Shown: in pieces, positions 57,557 to 64,000 of the stretch | Numbering within the stretch: position 1 is the stretch's first letter | How the letters are laid out: each line of letters begins with the position of its first letter | Assembly (NCBI GenBank): GCA_965197395.1 | Contig: CBDANB010000003.1 | Span: 124,001 to 188,000 of the forward strand | Length of the DNA: 64,000 nt | Source of the DNA: CAZYFH01 sp965197395 | GTDB lineage: Bacteria; Acidobacteriota; Vicinamibacteria; Vicinamibacterales; UBA8438 | Direction: 5' to 3' | Notes under the pieces: generated by a model | What the model was told of the DNA's origin: nothing | Seen by the model: only the letters and a program-made list of their open reading frames with translations | Database searches by the model: none | Made by a program: the position numbers and the translations under genes

Positions 57557-58306
57557 CTACATGTACATCCCGCCATTTACGCCTAGAACCTGACCAGTAA
57601 TATACGACGCTTCGTCCGATGCGAGAAAGCAGACGGCCGAGGCGATGTCCGCGGGGGCGCCGAGCCGGCCAAGCGGGATCTGGGCCGCGACCGCGTCACG
57701 CGCGCGTTGATCCAGCGTCGCCGTCATGTCCGTCTCTATCATCCCCGGCGCCACCGCGTTGACGGTGATGCTGCGCGATGCCACCTCGCGGGCGAGCGCC
57801 TTCGTCAGCCCGATGAGCCCGGCCTTCGACGCCGCGTAGTTCGCCTGGCCCGGATTGCCCGACTGTCCGACGACGGAGCTGATGTTGATGATGCGGCCTG
57901 AGCGTCGCTTCACCATCGGCCGGAGCACGGCCCGGCAACAGGCGAACGCGGCGGTCAGATTGGTGGCGAGCACCGCGTCCCATTCCTCCGGCTTCATCCG
58001 CAGCATCAACTGGTCGCGCACGATGCCGGCGTTGTTGACCAGGATGTCGATGCCCCCGAAGCGCTCCGCGGCGAGCGCCACCGCGCGACCGATCGTGTCG
58101 GCATCGGTCACGTCCAGACTGATGCCCACCGCCTGACCACCCGACGACGCGATCTCACCCGCCACCTCGTCGGCGTGGCGATCGCGCGCGCCCGCGACGA
58201 CCGCCGCGCCAGCGCCCGCAAGCCTCAACGCGATCGCTCTTCCAATCCCGCGCGACGCGCCCGTGACGAGCGCGACCCGCCCGGTGAGGTCATGCATCGG
58301 CACCAC
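57557..58306 (-). CDS. fabG: 3-oxoacyl-ACP reductase
   Basis: A 249-residue SDR enzyme; ATG 58297 (MHDLTGRVALVTG) may be the real start, overlapping fabD by 8 bases instead of 17. NADPH motif VTGASRGIGRAIALRLAGAG, LVNNAGIVRDQLMLRMKPEE, catalytic Ser in INISSVVGQSGNPGQANY and YAASKAGLIGLTKALAREVA (Tyr and Lys), ending ITGQVLGVNGGMYM. Confidence 0.97.
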   Translation of the reverse strand: MVPMHDLTGRVALVTGASRGIGRAIALRLAGAGAAVVAGARDRHADEVAGEIASSGGQAVGISLDVTDADTIGRAVALAAERFGGIDILVNNAGIVRDQLMLRMKPEEWDAVLATNLTAAFACCRAVLRPMVKRRSGRIINISSVVGQSGNPGQANYAASKAGLIGLTKALAREVASRSITVNAVAPGMIETDMTATLDQRARDAVAAQIPLGRLGAPADIASAVCFLASDEASYITGQVLGVNGGMYM

Positions 58307-59258
58307 CCGGCGCGCTGGACACCCGTCCCGACCCTTCGAGCATGGCCTCGACCGCCGCGAGGCTCTTCAGATCCGCGACGTTCGCGACACGGACCGATTT
58401 GTCTGTAGCCCTGATCAACCCGCTGAGCACGCGGCCCGGACCCACCTCCACGAACGTCGTGACGCCGTCGGCAATGAGGCGGCGGACGGCCGCTTCCCAG
58501 AGGACCGGTGCGCTCACTTGCCGGATGAGCGCCGCCGTGGCCTCGAGTCCGGCGCGCTTCGGCTCGGCATCGACGTTGGCCACGACCGGAACCTTTGGAT
58601 CGGACACGACCAGCGCGCGTAGGTCCGGCGCGAGACGGGCTTCTGCCGGCTTCATCAACGCGCAATGGAATGGCGCGCTGACCGGTAGCGGCACCACCCG
58701 CCGCGCCCCGAGCTCGCGGGCACGCGCGCTCGCGCGGCCAACGGCATCGCGGGCGCCGGCGATCGCGACCTGCCCTGGCGCATTGAGGTTGGCGGCGCTC
58801 ACCACGTCGCCGTCGGCGACCTCTGCGCAGGCCCGGCGGATGGTCTCCGCGTCGAGCCCGAGCACGGCGGCCATCGCGCCCTCGCCCACGGGCACCGCCT
58901 CTTGCATGTACCGACCACGGCGTCGCACCGTGCGCAGCGCATCGGCGAACGACAACGTCCCCGCCGCGACATGCGCCGAGTACTCGCCCAGACTATGGCC
59001 CGCGAGGAACGACGGCGCGTGTCCCCTCGACGTCAGGAGCCGGTACGCCGCCACGCTGGTGGCAAGCACCGCGGGCTGCGTGTTCTCGGTGAGCGCGAGC
59101 TGGTCTTCGGGCCCCTCGAAACAGAGCCTGCTGAGGGGCTCGCCGAGGGCGTCGTCGGCCTGCTGAAACGTCTCCTGGCAGACCGGAAACTCGGCGGCGA
59201 GTGCCCGCCCCATCCCGACGCGCTGCGACCCCTGGCCGGGGAACACGAACGCGATCAT
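58290..59258 (-). CDS. fabD: Malonyl-CoA:ACP transacylase
   Basis: A 322-residue enzyme: AFVFPGQGSQRVGMGRALAA, the nucleophile FLAGHSLGEYSAHVAAGTLS, GQVAIAGARDAVGRASARAR, VSAPFHCALMKPAEARLAPD (catalytic His) and FVEVGPGRVLSGLIRATDKS. Loads malonyl groups on ACP. The C-terminal tail overlaps fabG. Confidence 0.97.
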   Translation of the reverse strand: MIAFVFPGQGSQRVGMGRALAAEFPVCQETFQQADDALGEPLSRLCFEGPEDQLALTENTQPAVLATSVAAYRLLTSRGHAPSFLAGHSLGEYSAHVAAGTLSFADALRTVRRRGRYMQEAVPVGEGAMAAVLGLDAETIRRACAEVADGDVVSAANLNAPGQVAIAGARDAVGRASARARELGARRVVPLPVSAPFHCALMKPAEARLAPDLRALVVSDPKVPVVANVDAEPKRAGLEATAALIRQVSAPVLWEAAVRRLIADGVTTFVEVGPGRVLSGLIRATDKSVRVANVADLKSLAAVEAMLEGSGRVSSAPGGADA

Positions 59259-59283
59259 GGTTGCGCCTCTCGGTGCGGGTCGA

Positions 59284-60303
59284 TCACCGTTCGGTCTCCA
59301 CGGCGGCAGGCGTCAGCGACGCCAGACCGGCGCCAAGATCCGCGATGACGTCCTGCGTCGCAAACCGGTGGGCGAGCGCGATGGCGTTGCGCACGGCTTT
59401 GGCCGATGACCGTCCATGCCCGACAATGGCCGGCCCCGCCACGCCGAGGAGGGGCGCGCCCCCGTACTCCGAATAGTCGACGCGGCGACGGAAGCGCCGG
59501 AACGCGCGACGGGACAGCAGATACCCAAATCGGGTCGTGAACGTCCGCCGCAGCTCCGCGCGCAGCAGATCCTCCACCACCTCCACGAGCCCCTCGCTGA
59601 TCTTCAGCGCGACATTGCCGGTAAAGCCATCGCACACGATGACATCCGCCCGACCGCCATAGACTTCCCTGGCTTCGATATTGCCGATGAAGTTCACACC
59701 GCAGGCCCGCAGCCGTTGATGCGCATCCCGAGTCAGGTCGTTTCCCTTCGTGGCCTCCTCTCCCGTTGACAAGAGCCCGACACGTGGCGACGCGACGCTG
59801 AGTGCGGTACGCGCATAGACGGTGCCCATTGCCGCGAACTGCACGAGATGATGCGCCCGGCAGTCGACGGTTGCTCCCGCATCGAGCAGCACAGCGTCTC
59901 GATGCAGCGTGGGTATGGTCGTGGCCAACGCGGGCCTGTCGACGCCCGGCAGCATGCCGAACGCGGCGTGGGCCGACATCACGGTGGCGCCGGTGTTTCC
60001 AGCGCTGAAAAACGCCACGGCGTCCCCGGCAGCGACTGTTTCGGCCGCCACCCGTACCGACGCGCGCGGTTTCCGGCGCAGCGCAGCGGCGGGTGCCGCA
60101 TCCATGGCCACGACGTCGGGCGCGTGAATCGTGCGAAGGTCAACGCCGGTGGCGCCGCCGTGGCGCTTGAGCTCGCTTTCGATCTGATCTCGCGGCCCGA
60201 CCAGCGTGAGCCCACATCCGAGATGTCGCGCGGCAACCAGCGCACCCGCGACGATGTGCTTCGGCGCGTGGTCACCACCAGCCGCGTCAACGGCAATGTG
60301 CAT
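59284..60303 (-). CDS. plsX: Phosphate acyltransferase PlsX
   Basis: A 339-residue enzyme that makes acyl-phosphate from acyl-ACP for phospholipid synthesis. MHIAVDAAGGDHAPKHIVAG, ASVRVAAETVAAGDAVAFFS followed by AGNTGATVMSAHAAFGMLPG, VGLLSTGEEATKGNDLTRDA, ADVIVCDGFTGNVALKISEG, and YGGAPLLGVAGPAIVGHGRS are typical PlsX motifs. Confidence 0.97.
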   Translation of the reverse strand: MHIAVDAAGGDHAPKHIVAGALVAARHLGCGLTLVGPRDQIESELKRHGGATGVDLRTIHAPDVVAMDAAPAAALRRKPRASVRVAAETVAAGDAVAFFSAGNTGATVMSAHAAFGMLPGVDRPALATTIPTLHRDAVLLDAGATVDCRAHHLVQFAAMGTVYARTALSVASPRVGLLSTGEEATKGNDLTRDAHQRLRACGVNFIGNIEAREVYGGRADVIVCDGFTGNVALKISEGLVEVVEDLLRAELRRTFTTRFGYLLSRRAFRRFRRRVDYSEYGGAPLLGVAGPAIVGHGRSSAKAVRNAIALAHRFATQDVIADLGAGLASLTPAAVETER

Positions 60304-60331
60304 CGGCTGGGCATCCCCGACCGAGCGGGGC

Positions 60332-60514
60332 TCACGCGTCCTTGACGGGCTTGACCGGCCGGCCTCTGTAGTACCCGCAGTGCGGGCACACCACGTGCGG
60401 CGGCTTCGGCTCGTGACAATGGGGACACTCGCCCGTCGCGGCCGCCCTGATCGCGTCGTGCGCGCGTCGCTTCGCCGTACGCGCCTTGGAGTGCCGCCGT
60501 TTCGGATTCGGCAT
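60332..60514 (-). CDS. rpmF: 50S ribosomal protein L32
   Basis: ATG 60514 gives 60 residues: MPNPKRRHSKARTAKRRAHD then a zinc ribbon CPHCHEPKPPHVVCPHCGYY. All four cysteines are kept (C+ form). DUF177-rpmF-plsX is a conserved order. Confidence 0.97.
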   Translation of the reverse strand: MPNPKRRHSKARTAKRRAHDAIRAAATGECPHCHEPKPPHVVCPHCGYYRGRPVKPVKDA

Positions 60515-60519
60515 CTCGA

Positions 60520-61107
60520 TCAGTCCTTTCGCGCGTGCCCCGGCTCGCCGCGCACCATCGACCGTAGGGCCGCGAGGCGCGGATCCCGCCACACGATCTT
60601 GCAGGTGCACTGGTCCGTGTTCCGATTGATGCCGCACACGGTGCACAGCCCCCGACATTCCTCGCGGCAGAGCGGCTTCATCGGCGCCGCGAGTTGCAGT
60701 TGCTCGCGAATGAGATGTCCGAGGTCGATCTCATCGTCTCGGTAGAACGCCGTCGAGAGATCGTCATCGAAGACCTCCACGTCGCCGTCGCCGGTGTTCG
60801 CACGCTGGGGCAGATAGCGAAGGTCCACCTCGAGGTCGACCAGTCGGTCGAACGCCTCGAGACACCGCCCGCACGCCAACCGCATGGCTGTCGTGACACG
60901 GCCCCGGAGCCGCACTATCTCGCCGTCCTTGTCAACGACCAGCTTCACGATCACTGCCGTGGCGACTGTATAGCCGTCACCCGGCCCCGTATCGAATGTC
61001 GAGGGTGGGTACGAGCGCTCCACGCGGTCTTGGGCCCCGAGCAACGCACGGGTGTCCAGGACCAGGCTCACGTCGGAGTGCCCCGTCTCAGCCATCTCCA
61101 TGACCAT
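60520..61107 (-). CDS. DUF177 (YceD) family protein
   Basis: A 195-residue protein with two conserved cysteine groups: TTAMRLACGRCLEAFDRLVD, then PMKPLCREECRGLCTVCGIN with NTDQCTCK, and an acidic middle (DDEIDLGHLIREQLQLAAPM). These features define DUF177; homologues act in 23S rRNA accumulation and are encoded just upstream of L32. The start could be residue 3 or 5 (MEMAE or MAE). Confidence 0.92.
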   Translation of the reverse strand: MVMEMAETGHSDVSLVLDTRALLGAQDRVERSYPPSTFDTGPGDGYTVATAVIVKLVVDKDGEIVRLRGRVTTAMRLACGRCLEAFDRLVDLEVDLRYLPQRANTGDGDVEVFDDDLSTAFYRDDEIDLGHLIREQLQLAAPMKPLCREECRGLCTVCGINRNTDQCTCKIVWRDPRLAALRSMVRGEPGHARKD

Positions 61108-61122
61108 TCGACGAACCCGATA

Positions 61123-62202
61123 CTATAGCACGCGTGAACGGACCTGCTCGCCCCACGGGCGCGGGACGAACAGCTCCTCGAAGAGGCTGATTGCGAAGCG
61201 ATCGGTCATGCCCGCCAGGAAATCGCGCGCGGCAACGTCGAGACCATCGCGTTGGAGCGTGCGCGCATCGAGGAATCGCGCGGGCTCATCGCGCACCTTC
61301 TCCCAGAGCCCGGCAAGAATGCCGTACGCCTTCTTGAACTCGGCCGTGGCCACCTCGTTCTCGTAGACCGCGGTGAACAGAAACGCGCGCAGACCGAGCG
61401 TCGCCTGTAACACCTCTGTGCTCATGTCGATCTCGGGCGAATCGGCCCGGTCGAGAGTCCGCTCTACGACGTCCGCCACCATGCGCCCGATCCTCGCCGA
61501 TGAAGACGAGCCGAGCACACCGACCGCGTCCCGAGGCAGATCATCGGGACCGAGCACCCCGGCGCGGATGGCGTCGTCGATATCGTGGTTCACGTAGGCA
61601 ATGATGTCTGCTACACGCGCGACCTGCCCTTCCAGTGTCGCGGCGCGGTGCTCGGGATCCTCCCCCACCGGTGCGCCCTGTTTGCCCTTGGAGTGCTTGG
61701 CGATGCCGTCGCGTACCTCCCAGCACAGGTTGAGACCGACGCCGCCCTGCTCGAGCACGTCGACGATGCGCAGGCTCTGTTCGTAGTGGTTGAACCCGCC
61801 GGGGATGAGCTGTTTCAGCACGCGCTCGCCGGCGTGCCCGAACGGCGTATGCCCGAGATCGTGCCCGAGTGCGATGGCCTCAGTGAGCTCCTCGTTGAGC
61901 CGGAGCACCTTCGCGATCGTGCGCGCGATCTGCGACACCTCGAGCGTGTGGGTGAGTCGCGTGCGATAGTGATCGCCGGCCGGCGCGAGAAATACCTGGG
62001 TCTTGTGCTTGAGCCGGCGGAAGGCCTTCGAATGGACAATCCGGTCGCGGTCGCGTTGGAACGCGGGTCGAATCGGGTCGTCTGGCTCGGGACGGAGACG
62101 ACCCCGGCTGGCGCTGCTGCGCGCCGCCCACGGAGCCAGCGTGTCCTGCTCGCGGGCCTCCAGTTGGGCGCGCAGCGCGCCCGCAATCGCTCGGTCGGGC
62201 AT
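61123..62202 (-). CDS. dgt: dGTP triphosphohydrolase-like HD-domain protein
   Basis: A 359-residue HD hydrolase: RPAFQRDRDRIVHSKAFRRL, KHKTQVFLAPAGDHYRTRLT, HTLEVSQIARTIAKVL, and the metal-binding AIALGHDLGHTPFGHAGERV; later VADIIAYVNHDIDDAIRAGV. It releases tripolyphosphate from dNTPs. Its start lies 10 bp from the family A repeat array; the upstream region offers no clear promoter. Confidence 0.93.
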   Translation of the reverse strand: MPDRAIAGALRAQLEAREQDTLAPWAARSSASRGRLRPEPDDPIRPAFQRDRDRIVHSKAFRRLKHKTQVFLAPAGDHYRTRLTHTLEVSQIARTIAKVLRLNEELTEAIALGHDLGHTPFGHAGERVLKQLIPGGFNHYEQSLRIVDVLEQGGVGLNLCWEVRDGIAKHSKGKQGAPVGEDPEHRAATLEGQVARVADIIAYVNHDIDDAIRAGVLGPDDLPRDAVGVLGSSSSARIGRMVADVVERTLDRADSPEIDMSTEVLQATLGLRAFLFTAVYENEVATAEFKKAYGILAGLWEKVRDEPARFLDARTLQRDGLDVAARDFLAGMTDRFAISLFEELFVPRPWGEQVRSRVL

Positions 62203-62211
62203 TAATCAGCT

Positions 62212-62511
62212 GGGGCTACGCCCCAAACCCCCGCGACCGCTCCGTGGGGACCCCGAGTGCCCCACTCCGCGCCCGCGAGGCGCGCTGTGCGCGCCTGGCC
62301 GGCTGGAGACGCGGTCTGCAATCCACGTGGTCCGCCGGCTCTCGGATGGGGCTGCGCCCCAAACCCCCGCGACCGTTCCGTGGGGACCCCGAGTGCCCCA
62401 CTCCGCGCCCGCGAGGCGCGCTGTGCGCGCCTGGCCGGCTGGAGACGCAGTCTGCAATCCACGTGGTCCGCCGGCTCTCGGATGGGGCTGCGCCCAAAAC
62501 CGTGCGCGCCT
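62212..62511 (+). repeat. Tandem 136-bp units made of family A repeat (two full, one partial)
   Basis: GGGGCT starts at 62212, 62348 and 62484, so the period is 136 bp with very few mismatches between units. Each unit begins with the family A core (GGGGCTACGCCCC or GGGGCTGCGCCCC, GTGGGGACCCCGAGTGCCCC, ACTCCGCGCCCGCGAGGCGC, TGTGCGCGCC) and ends with about 45 bp specific to this site (CAATCCACGTGGTCCGCCGG). The third unit stops at the hfq end. This is the whole 307-bp hfq-dgt gap. Short open frames across it are by-products. Confidence 0.92.
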
Positions 62512-62761
62512 AGGACGACGCCTCCACCGCACTGATGGTGAACGGTCGGATCGACGCGATCGCGTGCTTGAAGAGCATCGAGTCCGTACCATCGTGCTCG
62601 ACCAGCACGGCGAACCGGTCGAAGCTCTTGATGCGACCGTCGACTTCGGTGCCATCCATGAGACGAATGGCGACGCGTAGGCGCTCGCGTCGCGCTCCGT
62701 TCAAAAAGGTGTCCTGCAGGTTGGGACCGACCGCCGCCTGTTCGCTGTCGCGGGTCGACAT
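62510..62761 (-). CDS. hfq: RNA chaperone Hfq
   Basis: ATG 62761 overlaps the miaA stop (TGATG) and gives 83 residues. Sm1: NLQDTFLNGARRERLRVAIR, LMDGTEVDGRIKSFDRFAVL; Sm2: LFKHAIASIRPF (canonical Y/F-KHAI). The hexameric ring helps small RNAs pair with mRNAs. The miaA-hfq order matches many bacteria. The distal residues differ somewhat from E. coli (ARRERLRVAIRLMDG for N-x-V-P). Confidence 0.94.
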   Translation of the reverse strand: MSTRDSEQAAVGPNLQDTFLNGARRERLRVAIRLMDGTEVDGRIKSFDRFAVLVEHDGTDSMLFKHAIASIRPFTISAVEASS

Positions 62762-63720
62762 CAGGTGGGAACGTCTCCAAGCGCCCCGAGCACGGTAGTC
62801 ATTGCGTCGCGATGCTCCCCCGGCAGATGAATCCACCGTAGGTTAGGCTCTTTGCGAAACCAGATCAACTGACGGCGCGCGTACCGCAGGTTCTCCCGCA
62901 CGATGAGCTCGCGTGTCTCGCGCTCGGTGCGCAGACCCCGGAGGTGCTCGAGGGCTTGCCGGTAGACGAGCCCGCCGAACGGATGCGCATCCTCCCCTAC
63001 CCCCGCGGAAAGCGTGCGCCGGATCTCGTCCAGGAGTCCATCAGCGAACTGGCAGTCGACGCGATCGGCGACCCGTCGCGCCAGGTCGGCTGGCGACACC
63101 CGCAGACCGAACGCCACCACCAGGTAGTCGTCGAGCGGTGAGCGCGTGTCGGCGAAGTGATCTGTCAGCGGCCGTCCGGTGAGCATGAACACCTCAAGCG
63201 CGCGGACCAGACGCTTCTCATCACGCGGCGATATCCGCTCGGCTGACGCCGGGTCGATCCGGGCCACCATCCGGTGCAGACAGCCGACGCCCCGTCTCCG
63301 CGCGACCCGCGCAAGACGCAAGCGCAGTGCGTCGTGGCGGCCCGGACCCGGAAAGAGCCCTCGCGTGAGCGCCCGATAGTACAGCCCAGTCCCACCGACG
63401 AGGATCGGGAGGCGCCCGCGGTGCGAAATGTCGCGAATGGCCGCCGCCGCCGCCTGCGCGAAGCGCGCCGCTGAATAACGTTCGGTCGGCTCCGCCACGT
63501 CGACCAGGTGGTGCGGGATCCCCCGGCGCCGTTCTGGCGGCGTTTTGTCTGTGCCGATATCGAAACCGCGGTAGACGGCCGTTGAATCACAGCTCACAAT
63601 CTCGCCGTTTCGACGCTGGGCCAGCGCCAAGCCGAGTGCGCTCTTTCCGGTCGCGGTCGGGCCGAGAATCGCCACGAAGCGAGGGTGGGTGGCTTCGGTC
63701 GTCACACCTGACGGCACCAT
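62761..63720 (-). CDS. miaA: tRNA dimethylallyltransferase MiaA
   Basis: ATG 63720 gives 319 residues; the frame upstream encodes a different small ORF. P-loop VAILGPTATGKSALGLALAQ, EIVSCDSTAVYRGFDIGTDK, PHHLVDVAEPTERYSAARFA, ILVGGTGLYYRALTRGLFPG, and YARRQLIWFRKEPNLRWIHL are the MiaA motifs. It isopentenylates A37 of tRNAs reading UNN codons. Confidence 0.95.
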   Translation of the reverse strand: MVPSGVTTEATHPRFVAILGPTATGKSALGLALAQRRNGEIVSCDSTAVYRGFDIGTDKTPPERRRGIPHHLVDVAEPTERYSAARFAQAAAAAIRDISHRGRLPILVGGTGLYYRALTRGLFPGPGRHDALRLRLARVARRRGVGCLHRMVARIDPASAERISPRDEKRLVRALEVFMLTGRPLTDHFADTRSPLDDYLVVAFGLRVSPADLARRVADRVDCQFADGLLDEIRRTLSAGVGEDAHPFGGLVYRQALEHLRGLRTERETRELIVRENLRYARRQLIWFRKEPNLRWIHLPGEHRDAMTTVLGALGDVPT

Positions 63721-63797
63721 CGGAGAACCACGAGCAGAGTCAGCACGACCAGCAGGATGAGCCATCCAAGCCGCTGCACGCGTGTCGGGAGCTGCAT
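63702..63797 (-). CDS. Small single-pass membrane protein, 31 residues
   Basis: ATG 63797 to TGA 63702 encodes MQLPTRVQRLGWLILLVVLT followed by LLVVLRWCRQV. A basic N-terminus, a 15-residue leucine/valine helix and a basic end suggest an inner-membrane peptide. It overlaps the miaA start by 19 bases, which implies coupled translation. No family recognised; it may also be chance in a GC-rich region. Confidence 0.45.
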   Translation of the reverse strand: MQLPTRVQRLGWLILLVVLTLLVVLRWCRQV

Positions 63798-63858
63798 TGA
63801 GCGGACCGCGGCCGTTACTCGCCACGAGACGTCGCGCCGTCAGCCACCCGGCACGCGG

Positions 63859-64000
63859 CTACGCGGGCGGTGACTCGTTGAAGTAGAACGTCACCGTGAA
63901 GAACGCCTGGTCGTCAGGATACTCGGGCGGCAGTGGCCGGGTCGGGTTCGAGGACTGTAGCGCGTTGAATGCGGAGTTGGTGAATGCGCCGACCGCAGAC
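63859..64000 (-). CDS. TonB-family protein, C-terminal end (runs off the window)
   Basis: The minus-strand frame ending at TAG 63859 encodes about 46 residues: VGAFTNSAFNALQSSNPTRP, then LPPEYPDDQAFFTVTFYFNE and SPPA. The pattern (F-x-A-L-x-x-x-P-x-x-P-L-P-x-x-Y-P.. FTVTFYFNE) is that of a TonB_C domain end, which touches outer-membrane receptors. The N-terminal part lies beyond position 64000. Confidence 0.7.
   Translation of the reverse strand, partial: SAVGAFTNSAFNALQSSNPTRPLPPEYPDDQAFFTVTFYFNESPPA

Noticed and set aside
62203..62513. Short frames with repeated GLGRSPIREPADHVD-type peptides
   Set aside because: Produced by the 136-bp tandem repeat; no start signals and high GC bias explain the open frames.

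Overview
This window looks like a chromosomal segment of a high-GC Gram-negative bacterium, most likely an acidobacterium of the Vicinamibacteria type (subdivision 6). The basis is the combination of eukaryote-like Ser/Thr kinases (one with a TolB-like propeller, one with PEGA domains), BshC, an EtfB-EtfA-ETF:quinone oxidoreductase block, a TonB-family protein, LptE (so an outer membrane) and a PilT retraction ATPase. The assignment is inference from gene content; no marker phylogeny was possible.

Positions 1-8650 are an insertion-sequence hot spot. A partial IS6-type element truncates a Ser/Thr kinase gene. An ECF sigma-factor operon was hit by an IS3-family element (4074-5447, 3-bp target duplication) and an ISL3-family element (5502-6847, 8-bp target duplication). 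A second IS3-family element (7233-8542) cuts the gene that follows the sigma factor. The sigma gene can be rejoined in frame on paper by removing the first two elements. Positions 8790-13000 (minus strand) hold tRNA-Cys, tRNA-Gly, a VapBC-like pair, yraN, cysS, an unknown gene and ribF. Positions 13022-18469 hold a secreted M28 peptidase, a PhnP-like MBL hydrolase, a DUF1844 protein, an IS630-family element and mazG. Positions 18475-28173 (minus strand) read, in transcription order, PEGA pseudokinase - carA - carB - comEC.

From 28300 to 44716 most genes are on the plus strand: bshC, a 34-bp x 10 minisatellite apparently derived from the bshC tail, a PpiC-type isomerase, xdhC-like, hrcA-grpE-dnaJ-prmA-rsmE (start and stop codons overlapping), a zinc-ribbon kinase, ilvE, pilT, recX, alaS, a lytic transglycosylase and an S4 protein. 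A second IS630 copy and a palindromic element precede rpsT. From 46621 to 64000 everything is on the minus strand. In transcription order it is: tonB-like (partial) - small membrane ORF - miaA - hfq - dgt - DUF177 - rpmF - plsX - fabD - fabG - acpP - fabF - etfB - etfA - ETF-QO - DUF374 acyltransferase - HDAC-like - leuS - lptE - holA. This long co-directional run joins translation, fatty-acid and phospholipid synthesis and electron-transfer functions.

Besides the genes there are two families of intergenic structured repeats. One is a GC-rich multi-hairpin element of about 100 bp found next to carB, rpsT and hfq/dgt. The other is a TA-flanked inverted-repeat element (MITE-like) after the zinc-ribbon kinase and before rpsT. 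No CRISPR array, prophage or recognisable biosynthetic cluster is visible. The strongest novelty candidates are the pseudokinase fused translationally to carAB, the gene-tail-derived minisatellite, and the two repeat families. All identifications are by reading the sequence, without database searches.
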